Source: an uncultured Thiocystis sp. (GTDB taxonomy: Bacteria; Pseudomonadota; Gammaproteobacteria; Chromatiales; Chromatiaceae). Taken from it: a stretch of 49,655 nucleotides of DNA. The translations under genes were made by a program, and so were the position numbers. Shown here piece by piece: positions 40,356 to 49,037 of this stretch. The notes below the pieces were generated by a model. That model was given only the letters and a program-made list of their open reading frames with translations, was not told the DNA's origin and did no database searches. The stretch's first letter is position 1; each line of letters starts with the position of its first letter. The stretch spans positions 1 through 49,655 of the forward strand of contig NZ_CAIPNF010000281.1 of NCBI RefSeq assembly GCF_903866365.1. Direction: 5' to 3'.

Positions 40356-40376
40356 TGACGGGCGAGAGGCCCGTCA
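40356..40376 (+). terminator. Hairpin after pgm
   Basis: TGACGGGC (40356-40363) pairs with GCCCGTCA (40369-40376) across GAGAG, 71 nt past the pgm stop and between convergent genes. No T-run follows. Confidence 0.4.
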
Positions 40377-40462
40377 CCCGTTCAGTCGCTGGTTTTGGAG
40401 CCGTTCAGCCAACCGTCTGCTGGCGCTCGCGATGGACGCTTGCCGCCAGACGCCGTTGCCGA

Positions 40463-40882
40463 TCACTGAGGAAAGCGCGCGGCATATTTCTGGATCCACT
40501 CCAGCGCTGCCTCCTCGCTACCCAGAACCCGCCCTTCCGACTTGAAAATTTCATGGCGGTAATGTTCGATCTGACAAACCTGCTCGACCATCCGGAGTCC
40601 GTATTCGGTATCCACTCCATCGAAACGGACACCGACCTCGAAGTATTCCTCGGCTGGTTCGCACCAGACGACGACCCCGTCGGCCTTGAAGACGGGTTCG
40701 GCGATCGGAATCTCGATATAGATATGGGCGCCCGGCGCAATGGCGATGCGCGACGCGAAGCACAGCCCGCCGGCGCCAATATTGCGAAGATAATGGTTGC
40801 GGTCGGTTACCACCTCCCCGAGATGATAGGCGAGTGGAACGTCGGAGGGATGGCGTAGATATTGGCGCATGGTCATGAGCAT
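40463..40882 (-). CDS. PilZ-domain protein
   Basis: PilZ domains bind cyclic di-GMP and control motility, polysaccharide export or pili. The protein has the RxxxR motif (R6 to R10, RQYLR) near its start. The second motif, normally D/N-x-S-x-x-G, reads NIGAGG (34-39), with glycine replacing the serine. The rest fits the beta barrel (HIYIEIPIAEPVFKADGVVVW and FEVGVRF). I chose the ATG at 40882 with GGAAG upstream; the frame is open to 40921. The length is 139 residues. It is divergent from the J-domain gene. The altered motif may weaken ligand binding. Confidence 0.85.
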   Translation of the reverse strand: MLMTMRQYLRHPSDVPLAYHLGEVVTDRNHYLRNIGAGGLCFASRIAIAPGAHIYIEIPIAEPVFKADGVVVWCEPAEEYFEVGVRFDGVDTEYGLRMVEQVCQIEHYRHEIFKSEGRVLGSEEAALEWIQKYAARFPQ

Positions 40883-41075
40883 TAAGCTTCCGGCTACGCT
40901 GGCTGTATCCTGGCGAAGCATAGCCTAAAGCCGATCAGGACTCAGGGGGCAAACAGAAGGAATCCGTCGAGTGCTAGCCTCAAACTTTATCATCGAGCGA
41001 CCGCCATCAGCACGCACCCCGCAACAGAACCCGCGTGTCTTTAACGTTTGTTTCACCCGACGCGCCGCCTAGCCA

Positions 41076-42782
41076 TTGTCCTCGATAACCTCCCACTGGA
41101 CGCACCAACTCGCCCGCGCTTTAGCGGCTGGACGGCTGACGTCAACGCTTGAGTCACACCTCGATGCGCTCCTGCTGTGGCTGAGCAACCCGGACAATCC
41201 CCACGCAGCCGAGATAGGCGGCGCGCTCCGCCGGGCCGGTCTCAGCCGGCGGCAGGCTACCGCGCGCGCCTATGAGCTACTCGACCAGTGGCTCTTTGCC
41301 GATGCCAACCGATCCTCGCCGCGCACGCTGGGCCTTCCCCCGGATGCCAACCCGACCCTGGCCAAGCAGCGTTACCGGCGTTTGATCCAGGTCTATCACC
41401 CTGATCGACATCCAACACAAGTCGCCTGGGCGACGCATCGCACCGAGCGGATCAATCTCGCTTTCGATGCCCATCGACGGGGCGCCAATGGATGGACGAG
41501 CCAGAGCGCCACCACCGATCCGACCGCCGGCGACCGTCCGCAACGAGACAGCGTTGCACCGGCCTGGATCGGGCCGACGGTCTGGTCCTGGCTCATCCGG
41601 TCACTGGAGATGACCGAGGGTTTTCGTGGACGCTTATTGGCTGGTATTGCCTTGACCTGCCTGCTGGCAATCGGCATTGGGATCTTTTCCCATGAGCCCC
41701 GTCCCGTCCCTGCCCCAAGAGTGATCCGCCCGAGCGTGGAAACTCTGCCTCAACCCACGCCTCAGAGCGAACCGCGGCCGGGCGCGGCGGAGACCCGAGA
41801 AACAAACTCCGCGGTTGCGGTCGCGAACCAGCCTGACCAGGCGCCCGACACGCCGGCTGACTCGGTCAGCTCGGACACCGAGCCCGCGCAGCCCCCGGCC
41901 GAGCCCAGGCTTGAGTCCGAGGAGTCTTCCCGAATGACGGTGCGCAGCGAGCGCGCGGACAACCTTGAACCACGGCCCGAGTCACGTCCGGAACCGGACG
42001 CAGAAACCCCGGAGACCGCACCGACACCGCCGACGCCGGCCGAACCGATGGTTGCGACAGAGACGCCCTCGCCCATCGTCGTCCCGGCCGAGCCCGCAAC
42101 GCCAACTCCTGTCGAACGCGCGCCTCCGATCGTCCGGGAGCACGTCATCACCCAACCGTCGGAACCGCCGAGCGCCTCGACTCAAGCGAGCGCTGGGCCG
42201 GTCGCGCGCCCGCCGGATCAAGCTCAGGAGTCGCCCCGCCCCGTCCTGCCAGACAGGTTGCCGGATCCCGCGCCCCCGCCGATGACGACCAGACCCCGGA
42301 TGACGATTCCGTCCGTCTCGCCGCCAAGCGCCCCCGCGCCGCCGACGCAGCCCAACCCGCCCGCGCTCGCGGGCTTGGCCGCCCCGCTCGCCCCCGCCAT
42401 CGCCTCAAGCGCCGATGCGGCGGCTGTGGACTGCGGCTCCGTACCCGAGCTTCTGGCGAATTTTCAGCGCGCCTACGAAGCCGGCGCGCTCAACGAACTC
42501 ATGGCGCTCTACAGTCCGGAGTCGCGCGAAAACGACCTCGTTAACTGGTTAAGCATCCGCCACACCTATGCCGAATGGTTCGGAAAGACCTCGGCGCGCC
42601 GGATCGTTTTCGAGCAGCTGCATGTGCAACCGACCGCCAACCCGTCACGTTGCGCGGCGATCGCCATCTTCCAGGTCAGCTATCTGGACGCTCAGGGGCA
42701 TCTGGCCACACAAGCGAGCGTCATCGAATTTCTCTTCGAGCGCCGGGGGGGGGATTTGTACATCCTGCGAGTTCGGTATTGA
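41076..42782 (+). CDS. J-domain, proline-rich membrane protein with NTF2-like C-terminus
   Basis: The 568-residue protein has a J-like domain (about 80-136) with the HPD motif at 108-110 (YRRLIQVYHPDRHP), a single membrane helix (about 187-204), a long Pro/Glu/Thr-rich linker (about 207-450) and a C-terminal domain of about 110 residues (VDCGSVPELLANFQRAYEAG...YILRVRY) that looks like an NTF2/SnoaL-type fold. A J-domain in the cytoplasm with the C-terminal domain outside would make it a membrane DnaK partner; the topology is inferred. The only start after the in-frame stop at 41070 is TTG at 41076, with a poor ribosome-binding site. The exact start is therefore uncertain. Confidence 0.75.
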   Translation: MSSITSHWTHQLARALAAGRLTSTLESHLDALLLWLSNPDNPHAAEIGGALRRAGLSRRQATARAYELLDQWLFADANRSSPRTLGLPPDANPTLAKQRYRRLIQVYHPDRHPTQVAWATHRTERINLAFDAHRRGANGWTSQSATTDPTAGDRPQRDSVAPAWIGPTVWSWLIRSLEMTEGFRGRLLAGIALTCLLAIGIGIFSHEPRPVPAPRVIRPSVETLPQPTPQSEPRPGAAETRETNSAVAVANQPDQAPDTPADSVSSDTEPAQPPAEPRLESEESSRMTVRSERADNLEPRPESRPEPDAETPETAPTPPTPAEPMVATETPSPIVVPAEPATPTPVERAPPIVREHVITQPSEPPSASTQASAGPVARPPDQAQESPRPVLPDRLPDPAPPPMTTRPRMTIPSVSPPSAPAPPTQPNPPALAGLAAPLAPAIASSADAAAVDCGSVPELLANFQRAYEAGALNELMALYSPESRENDLVNWLSIRHTYAEWFGKTSARRIVFEQLHVQPTANPSRCAAIAIFQVSYLDAQGHLATQASVIEFLFERRGGDLYILRVRY

Positions 42783-43058
42783 GGGGCGAGGAAATTTAGG
42801 AACGCCGAACCTGAAGACATTCGGCCGCGATCGTCCCTTCGGCCAGCGTTCATTGAGCATGGATGCGCAGGATATCCGTTTGGATCCCGACGACAGCATG
42901 ACTTGGCGATGACCGATATGCAGAAGCTGTCGCCTTGCCGCAAGTCATGGAAACAAACAACGATTGATAGCAGGATGACGCGGCTTAGACCGCAGACTGG
43001 CGATCGCAGGTTCATTGATCGCCCAGCCCGGTCTTTCAGAATTGGAGCACATCATCCT
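42783..43058. other. 276-bp spacer upstream of the octaheme cytochrome gene
   Basis: I see no convincing gene. GACGCGGCTTA at 42977-42987 is close to the recurring stop-codon motif, but here it lies between genes and points the other way. The cytochrome promoter should lie in this stretch; no FNR-type box was found. Confidence 0.4.
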
Positions 43059-44702
43059 ATGCGACCCACAATCGGATTTCTCCTGGCGCTGGTGCTGGGA
43101 TCTTTCGCGCTAACCTCGACCCAGTCCACGGCGGACAACTGGCCGACGCCACCCGCCACGGTCGCGCCAGTTCCTCCGCAGATCTCCGGCCCGCTCACCG
43201 GCGGAACCGCCGATCACACCAAATTCGAGGCATTGAAACAGCCATTCGCCTCGGGTCCGGAAGTCACCAAGGCCTGTCTGAGCTGCCATACCGAGACCGG
43301 GCAGCACTTCATGAAGAATATCCACTGGACCTGGGAGCGTCGTAACCCGGATACCGGTCAGTTGCTCGGAAAGAAGCATCTGGTGAACAACTTCTGCACC
43401 AATGCCCGCGGCAACGAAGGCATGTGCGCCCAATGTCACGCCGGGTATGGCTGGAAGGACGAGAACTTCGACTTCAGCGACGAGACCAATATCGACTGCC
43501 TGATCTGTCACGACACCACCGGCACCTACTATAAGACGCCGAACAGCGCGGGCAGTCCGGCCTGTTCGGTCATGTTCGAGGGTAAGCCGGCCATCGATCT
43601 GGCGCTGGTGGCCCAAAGCGTCGACCTGCCGCAGCGCGCGAACTGCGGTGCCTGTCACTTCAATGGTGGTGGTGGCGACAACGTCAAGCATGGCGACCTT
43701 TCTTCCGCCCTGAAGAGCCCCACTCGGGAACTCGACGTGCACATGGGCGTGGACGGACTCAACTTCGCCTGCACCGCCTGCCACGTCACCAAGTCGCATG
43801 TCTGGGCCGGCAGCCGTTATGAGATTGCCGCCAAGGATCATGAGGGAATCGGGAAACCCGGCCAGCGCCGCGATGTCGCCACCTGCGAATCCTGTCACGG
43901 TCTTGCCCCGCATCCGGTCGATTCGCTTGCCGCCTTCAAACGTAACGACCATATATCGAGCGTCGCCTGCCAGACTTGTCATATCCCCGAGTTCGCCCGC
44001 GGCGGCGTCGCCACCATGACCGACTGGGACTGGCGGACCGCTGGTAAAACGCGCAACGGCGCGGGCTATCACGAGAGCGGCTACACCCAGGGAAACGGCG
44101 CGCACCGCTACACCTATAAGTCCATCAAGGGGTCCTTCACCTACGCCGAAAACCTGGTGCCGCTCTATCGCTGGTTCGACGGACAGATGCGTTACACCAC
44201 CATCGACACTAAGTTCGATGTGAACCAACCCGTCGCGATCAACGACTTCACCGGCTCGCGCGAGGATGGCGACTCACGCATCTGGCCCTTCAAGGTCATG
44301 CGTACCTGGATGCCCGCCGATGTCGGCAACGGAACCCTGGTCTATAACCACCTGTGGGGCGAGGATGACGACTCCTACTGGGGTAATTACGACATGGGCA
44401 AGGCCATCGAGCATGGAATGAAGGAATTCGGGCTGCCCTACTCCGGCCAGTTCGGCTTCGTCGAAACCCTCTCCTACTGGCCCATCACCCACATGGTCGC
44501 GCCGAAGGAAGACGCGCTCGCCTGCGAGTCGTGCCACGCCGAACAGGGCCGTCTCAAGGGAGTGGAAGGCATCTACCTGCCAGGCCGCGATCACAACCGA
44601 TGGCTGGATCTGATCGGCATCATTGCGATTGCTGGAACCTTGATTGCAATTTTGGGTCATGCCCTGATCCGTCTCTTCTCGCCCAAGGGGGCAAAACACT
44701 GA
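43059..44702 (+). CDS. Octaheme c-type cytochrome, tetrathionate reductase family
   Basis: A signal peptide (about 1-25, ending QSTADN) leads to a periplasmic protein with eight CxxCH heme sites, histidines at 77, 127, 151, 200, 242, 280, 308 and 493. The order and sequences (ACLSCHTE, MCAQCHAGYGW, DCLICHD, NCGACHFNGGGGDNVKHGD, LDVHM, CQTCHIPEFARGG, WPITHMVAP) match the Shewanella octaheme tetrathionate reductase (OTR) family, whose enzymes reduce tetrathionate, nitrite and hydroxylamine in vitro. Lysine 159 (TYYKTP) is a candidate for the active-site heme ligand. Unlike soluble OTR it has a C-terminal membrane helix (about 516-537). The start is the ATG at 43059, 547 residues. It overlaps the cytochrome b gene. 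Confidence 0.92.
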   Translation: MRPTIGFLLALVLGSFALTSTQSTADNWPTPPATVAPVPPQISGPLTGGTADHTKFEALKQPFASGPEVTKACLSCHTETGQHFMKNIHWTWERRNPDTGQLLGKKHLVNNFCTNARGNEGMCAQCHAGYGWKDENFDFSDETNIDCLICHDTTGTYYKTPNSAGSPACSVMFEGKPAIDLALVAQSVDLPQRANCGACHFNGGGGDNVKHGDLSSALKSPTRELDVHMGVDGLNFACTACHVTKSHVWAGSRYEIAAKDHEGIGKPGQRRDVATCESCHGLAPHPVDSLAAFKRNDHISSVACQTCHIPEFARGGVATMTDWDWRTAGKTRNGAGYHESGYTQGNGAHRYTYKSIKGSFTYAENLVPLYRWFDGQMRYTTIDTKFDVNQPVAINDFTGSREDGDSRIWPFKVMRTWMPADVGNGTLVYNHLWGEDDDSYWGNYDMGKAIEHGMKEFGLPYSGQFGFVETLSYWPITHMVAPKEDALACESCHAEQGRLKGVEGIYLPGRDHNRWLDLIGIIAIAGTLIAILGHALIRLFSPKGAKH

Positions 44703-45355
44703 TGGCCATTCGCCGCGTTAAAATTTTCAGTCTGTTCGAGCGCTTCTGGCATTGGTCGCAGATGCTGTTGATCATGACCCTGATGTTCACCGGATTCGGG
44801 CTGCACGGTTTCCATCACCTGCTGAATTTCGAACATGCGGTCACCGTGCATACTTTCGCCGCCTTCGCGCTGCTGTTGCTGTGGGCCTTCAGTATCTTCT
44901 GGCTCTTCACGACCCGGAATTGGCGTCACTTCATCCCGACCGTCAAAGGGATGTGGCAGGTCCTTCGTTACTATATCCTCGGCATCTTCAAGGGCGAGCA
45001 CCATCCCTACCGCAAGGCTTACTGGCGTAAGCACAACCCCTTGCAGGCACTCACCTATCTGATGCTCAAGATCGTGCTGTTCCCGCTGATCTGGGTGTCG
45101 GGGTTGGCTTATCTCTTCTATTTTCTGTGGCGGGATGCTCCCCAGGCGACCGAGTGGCTGGAAGGCGCAGCACTGGTCCATACCGGGGCTGCCTTTACGA
45201 TGGTGGTATTCGTGCTGATCCACGTCTACATGCTGACCACCGGTCATTCGTTCCGCGAGCACATCATGCCGATGATCAGCGGATTCGATGAAGTGGATCT
45301 GACTCCCGAGGAAGAAGCCTATCTGCTGAAGGACGAGCCGGAGGTCATTCGCTAG
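44702..45355 (+). CDS. Membrane cytochrome b partner of the octaheme cytochrome
   Basis: The 217-residue protein has four predicted membrane helices (about 20-40, 50-70, 115-140 and 158-180) and histidines suited to bind b hemes: H17 in RFWHWSQ, H50, H160 and H174. It resembles the cytochrome b561/hydrogenase b-subunit family. Its ATG overlaps the stop of the octaheme gene (TGATG), so the two are coupled. The likely job is to take electrons from the quinol pool and pass them to the octaheme protein; this is inference from context. Confidence 0.88.
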   Translation: MAIRRVKIFSLFERFWHWSQMLLIMTLMFTGFGLHGFHHLLNFEHAVTVHTFAAFALLLLWAFSIFWLFTTRNWRHFIPTVKGMWQVLRYYILGIFKGEHHPYRKAYWRKHNPLQALTYLMLKIVLFPLIWVSGLAYLFYFLWRDAPQATEWLEGAALVHTGAAFTMVVFVLIHVYMLTTGHSFREHIMPMISGFDEVDLTPEEEAYLLKDEPEVIR

Positions 45356-45396
45356 AGAGAGATCGCATCAAAGCGATTTTTCCCACGGTCAATCCT

Positions 45397-45428
45397 CGGA
45401 TTGGCGCGGATCGCTCCGCGCCAATCCG
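45397..45428. terminator. 14-bp perfect hairpin between cytochrome b and ubiT
   Basis: CGGATTGGCGCGGA (45397-45410) pairs exactly with TCCGCGCCAATCCG (45415-45428) across a 4-nt loop. It lies between two convergent genes, 42 nt past the cytochrome stop and 4 nt past the ubiT stop. It could end both; there is no T-run. Confidence 0.5.
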
Positions 45429-45431
45429 AAG

Positions 45432-45896
45432 TCAGCGTCCGGGAAAGCGGATACTCGCCATCCGATCCAGTGCGCGCATCAAAGGCGCCCAGCGAGCTGG
45501 CGGCTCGAAGGCATCGAAAAAGTTCTTCAGATAGAGACCCAATTCAGTGTCGCCGGACATCCTCAGCCGACGTTGAAAAAACAGTGTATCCGCATCCTCG
45601 CGCCGCGCGGCAAGCAGCAGAAACTCCCGCAGACCGCCCGCGATGCTGGCATCGGCCTTGGCCTCGTCGCCATATCCCCGGATGCGCCCATCGGTGAGCC
45701 CCAACAGATAACGCACCCCGATATCGTCGATCTCGATCGCGACCCGGCGCCCTTGCAGAAAATCCAGTTCGCCTTCCAGCAGCGCGTCCTTCATCACCTG
45801 GTTGAGCAGCGTCGCGAGCACCCGGCTGTGCATGACGCTCGGCATCAGCCGCAAGGGGAAGGTCAAGGGGTAGAGAAAACGTGGGGGAGCAGACAT
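45432..45896 (-). CDS. ubiT: SCP2-domain protein, UbiT-like (anaerobic ubiquinone synthesis)
   Basis: E. coli UbiT (YhbT) is a lipid-binding SCP2 protein needed, with UbiU and UbiV, to make ubiquinone without oxygen. This protein has ALLEGELDFLQGRRVAIEID, GYGDEAKADASIAGGLREFL and the strongly conserved DADTLFFQRRLRMSGDTELG, then LYLKNFFDAFE, matching YhbT from memory. I chose the ATG at 45896, giving 154 residues; the frame is open to 46043 without family support. ubiU and ubiV are not in the window. An aerobic/anaerobic quinone function fits the nearby quinol-linked cytochrome. Confidence 0.82.
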   Translation of the reverse strand: MSAPPRFLYPLTFPLRLMPSVMHSRVLATLLNQVMKDALLEGELDFLQGRRVAIEIDDIGVRYLLGLTDGRIRGYGDEAKADASIAGGLREFLLLAARREDADTLFFQRRLRMSGDTELGLYLKNFFDAFEPPARWAPLMRALDRMASIRFPGR

Positions 45897-46021
45897 GACG
45901 GGTCTCGTTCGGATCATCCAACAAAATAACCGGGAATTTTCCACGCTCTCCAGGCTCGACACAAGCGAATCCAGCAGGTCAAATACGCATCTTCGTTCAA
46001 GAGACAGGAAGTAAGGACACC

Positions 46022-46975
46022 ATGGCCACCAGCCTGCTTGCATTGATTGACGATATCGCGACCGTGCTGGACGACGTGTCTCTGTTGACCAAGGTTGCGG
46101 CCAGAAAGACCGCCAGCGTCCTGGGCGACGACCTCGCGCTGAATGCCGAGCAGGTTCAGGGGGTCCGGGCCGAGCGGGAACTGCCCGTCGTCTGGTCCGT
46201 GTTCAAGGGTTCGCTGATCAACAAACTCATTCTGGTGCCGACCGCGCTCGCGATCAGCCTGTTCGCGCCCTGGGCGATCCTGCCGTTATTGATGGTCGGC
46301 GGGCTTTATCTCTGTTACGAAGGCGTTGAAAAGGTCGCGCACAAATTTCTGCATGCCGGGGCCGAGACCGATGCGCATCATGCCGCGCTGACCGCCGCGC
46401 TCGCGGATCCCGAGACGGATCTACTGACGCTGGAGCGAGACAAGATCGCCGGCGCGGTCAGAACGGATTTCATCCTGTCCGCCGAGATCATCGTCATCAC
46501 GCTCGGGACCGTCGAGGCGGCTCCGCTCCTGACCCAGATTCTGGTTCTGAGCGGCATTGCCCTGCTGATGACCGTCGGCGTCTATGGCCTGGTCGGGGGG
46601 ATCGTCAAGCTGGACGATGCCGGACTCGCCCTGAGCCGCCGAACCGGCGAAAGTTTTTTCAGCCGGTGGCAACGCGCCTTCGGACGCGGGATTCTGCGCG
46701 CGGCGCCTTTACTCATGAAGGGACTCTCCATCGCGGGCACCATCGCGATGTTTCTGGTCGGCGGCGGAATCCTGGTGCATGGAATCCCCGGCCTGCATGA
46801 CTGGATCCACCATCTGAGCCAAGGTCTGGCCAATTTTCCGGGAGCCGGCGGCGGCTTGGCCGCGATCGCCCCAATCTCAATCACTGCCCTGATTGGCGCC
46901 ATCTCCGGCGCGGCCGTGCTGGCTGTCGTCAGCCTGGCGAGAGGACTACGGGTGGCGCTGTTGAGACAGGATTAA
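46022..46975 (+). CDS. DUF808 family membrane protein (YedI-like)
   Basis: The 317-residue protein begins [20 protein letters not shown] and continues [20 protein letters not shown], the DUF808 signature, then [10 protein letters not shown]. It has about five to six membrane helices, including VLILSPTALAIS-type segments near 72-98 and others at about 158-190, 225-250 and 280-305. E. coli YedI belongs here; the function is not established. A good ribosome-binding site (AAGGA) precedes the ATG. It is divergent from ubiT. Confidence 0.9.
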   Translation: MATSLLALIDDIATVLDDVSLLTKVAARKTASVLGDDLALNAEQVQGVRAERELPVVWSVFKGSLINKLILVPTALAISLFAPWAILPLLMVGGLYLCYEGVEKVAHKFLHAGAETDAHHAALTAALADPETDLLTLERDKIAGAVRTDFILSAEIIVITLGTVEAAPLLTQILVLSGIALLMTVGVYGLVGGIVKLDDAGLALSRRTGESFFSRWQRAFGRGILRAAPLLMKGLSIAGTIAMFLVGGGILVHGIPGLHDWIHHLSQGLANFPGAGGGLAAIAPISITALIGAISGAAVLAVVSLARGLRVALLRQD

Positions 46976-46995
46976 GATTGATGTAGTCCGCGACG

Positions 46996-48066
46996 TCAAT
47001 ACTGCACTAACTCCACCCGCCGATTCTGCGCGCGTCCCTCCTCCGTCTGATTCGACGCCAACGGGGCCGCAAATGACACGCCCACCGGCAACAGCCGCGC
47101 TTTGTCGACGTCATGGTCGCGGACCAGGGCCGCGACCACCGCTTCGGCGCGCCGCTGGGAGAGGGTCCGGTTGTACTCGAAGGTGCCGGCCATGTCCGTA
47201 TGCCCGACCACCAGCAGCTTGAGATCCGGGTTGGCGGTCAGCAGCGCGGCGATTTCCGTCAGGGCCGGTGCCGATTCTGCTTTCACCGTGGCCTGATCGA
47301 AGTCGAACAGGATGCCGTAGAGGGCAATGCGCCCGGTGGTTGCGATGGCGCGCGCCATCGCGGCCGCGTCGACCTTGACCATCTTCCGCTCGCGTCCCTT
47401 GGCCTCCACGACATCCACCACGGCGACCGTGCGCCCGTCGAGCGCCTGACACGAGTGTCCCGCTTTCAGGGTGTAGGCGAGCACCGAGACATGGGCCTGC
47501 TGCTCCGGCAGTTCGGCCGCCAGGTAGCGCTGGTCCTTGATCCGCTCCGTCAGCGCGCAGTTGCCATTGGAAAAGGCGGGGGCGTTGATCCGCTCCTCGG
47601 GGTACAACACCATCGCGAGGCTCATCTCGCCGCCACCCCCGCTGCTCGAACGGCCTGGGTCTCCTCCGCACGCCTCGCCCTTGCAGGCGAACAGCACCTG
47701 ACCCCCGAGCGCCTCGATCTCGTCCTGGTAATTGCGCACGATCTCCAGGGGCGAGCGACCCGCCGGGACGACATAGACCAGGCGGGTGGTCCGCCCCTCC
47801 AACGCCAGACTCTGCTCCGGCGCAAACCAATGGTTGTTATGCTGATCGCGCCGTTCTTTGTCCGCGTCTTCCTGGAGCGGCCCTGTTGGCAGAACGAATT
47901 CGTCGAAGGCTTTGCCGTCATGGGCAACGATGAACGATCCCTCGTAGCGCTTCAGCAGCGGGTGGTCCTGGGTGCCCTCCAGATCCTTGGTGGGAAGGGT
48001 GGCGTCTGACCAGGCGCCAGCGGCGCACAGGGAGAGGCTCAACGTGATCAGGATGGTACGAAGCAT
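46996..48066 (-). CDS. OmpA-domain protein with DUF4892-like N-terminus
   Basis: A signal peptide (about 1-20, ending AGAWSDA) is followed by a domain of about 200 residues that begins LEGTQDHPLLKRYEGSFIV and resembles DUF4892. The C-terminal OmpA/Pal peptidoglycan-binding domain (about 240-356) has LLVVGHTDMAGTFEYNRTLS and QRRAEAVVAAL. The protein is probably periplasmic or outer-membrane-associated and anchored to peptidoglycan. The ATG at 48066 has GAGGAG upstream. The length is 356 residues. It precedes no obvious partner; the lipoprotein gene ends 143 nt upstream. Confidence 0.88.
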   Translation of the reverse strand: MLRTILITLSLSLCAAGAWSDATLPTKDLEGTQDHPLLKRYEGSFIVAHDGKAFDEFVLPTGPLQEDADKERRDQHNNHWFAPEQSLALEGRTTRLVYVVPAGRSPLEIVRNYQDEIEALGGQVLFACKGEACGGDPGRSSSGGGGEMSLAMVLYPEERINAPAFSNGNCALTERIKDQRYLAAELPEQQAHVSVLAYTLKAGHSCQALDGRTVAVVDVVEAKGRERKMVKVDAAAMARAIATTGRIALYGILFDFDQATVKAESAPALTEIAALLTANPDLKLLVVGHTDMAGTFEYNRTLSQRRAEAVVAALVRDHDVDKARLLPVGVSFAAPLASNQTEEGRAQNRRVELVQY

Positions 48067-48209
48067 GGCGACAACTCCTCGGGCAGATGGTGGATCGAAA
48101 CGGTCGATGAACGCGGCGAATCAAACGCCGGCGATCCTCGCCTTGCGCCGCGCCGGCCGAGACGCCCTCAGGGTCAAACGCCTCGCGCGCGGGATTTAGA
48201 TCGTTGGAA

Positions 48210-48701
48210 CTAGAGCTTGGCGAGGATCTGTCTGGCCAGCGCTTCCTCCTGAGCGCGCGAGGCGCCGGAGGTAATAAGCACCGAGGTGCTCCCTTTGAGC
48301 ACCACGAGGGTGTTGCTGGCAATCTGTTGGGTACCCGCGGCACAGAAATACGCCGCCTCTCCCAGGCCCGAGACATCGGTCACGGGCACGCCAGCCTGGA
48401 CGAACGACTGTTTGCTGGCCGCAAAACCTTCGGCATCGGTCCCGGCGTCGAAGTTGATGATGACCGTGCGAGAGTTGTTGCCGAGGCCATAACTGCAACT
48501 CGTGACGGCGTAGGCGGTCCCAGGAAATTCGATCTCGGCAACGGGCGCGAGCAGGCCGGTCAAGCCGAGGGTCGCGTCGACCTCGCTGGCCGGTGCAAGA
48601 TCACACGATAGATTGTGGTCGCCAGAGGAATCGCTGCAACCACTAGCGCCCAAGCTAAGTGCGAGGGCATACACGGCTACCCGCGTTATTATCTGCAACA
48701 T
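48210..48701 (-). CDS. Predicted lipoprotein of unknown function
   Basis: The start at the ATG at 48701 has GAGGA 8 nt upstream and yields a signal peptide (TRVAVYALALSLGASGC) with a possible lipobox ending in the cysteine at about residue 22; the -3 position is alanine instead of leucine, so lipidation is likely but not certain. The mature part has about 140 residues with three further cysteines and the repeats AYAVTSCSYGLGNN and GLGEAAYFCAAG, which resemble DUF3558-like or other small extracytoplasmic folds. I cannot name a family. The frame is open to 48779 but lacks a signal there. The length is 163 residues. Confidence 0.75.
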   Translation of the reverse strand: MLQIITRVAVYALALSLGASGCSDSSGDHNLSCDLAPASEVDATLGLTGLLAPVAEIEFPGTAYAVTSCSYGLGNNSRTVIINFDAGTDAEGFAASKQSFVQAGVPVTDVSGLGEAAYFCAAGTQQIASNTLVVLKGSTSVLITSGASRAQEEALARQILAKL

Positions 48702-48809
48702 GGTTCTCGTCCTCGGAGGGTGATGCGTGACCGGAAAATCAGAACGCCAATGCGTAGGGCAAGCATCGACCGGATGCACGAAAAGAACAGATGCTAACCT
48801 CGGCCGTGA

Positions 48810-49037
48810 TTAGAGACAACTCGTGAAAATGGCTACGTCTTCTTGATGCGTTTGTACGAGATCATGATTGCGGCCGCTCTCTGCGCGGTTGAAGCCTCCG
48901 CTTCTCTGTAGTCTTATCGGATCTAGCCAGATTTTACAGACCTCGTCGTCTCTTTCCACATGAATGTGCGGTGGTTCATCTCGATCACCCGCGTAGAAAA
49001 AGAATCTGTACGGACCTATTCGGAGAACTGGTGGCAT
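48810..49037 (-). CDS. DUF4160 family protein
   Basis: The 75-residue protein has the DUF4160 core LRIGPYRFFFYAGDRDEPPH with IHVERDDEVCKIWLDP and SGGFNRAE. Such proteins often pair with a DUF2442 gene, and the pair has been proposed as toxin-antitoxin-like or regulatory. No DUF2442 partner is visible on either side. The C-terminus (after THQED) ends VAIFTSCL, shorter and different from the usual aromatic tail, so it may be slightly truncated. Base composition is lower in GC than the core. The start has GAAGGT ahead of the ATG. Confidence 0.8.
   Translation of the reverse strand: MPPVLRIGPYRFFFYAGDRDEPPHIHVERDDEVCKIWLDPIRLQRSGGFNRAESGRNHDLVQTHQEDVAIFTSCL

Noticed and set aside
48721-48809. 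DUF2442 partner or remnant downstream of the DUF4160 gene
   Set aside because: The reading frames there give no convincing DUF2442 similarity.
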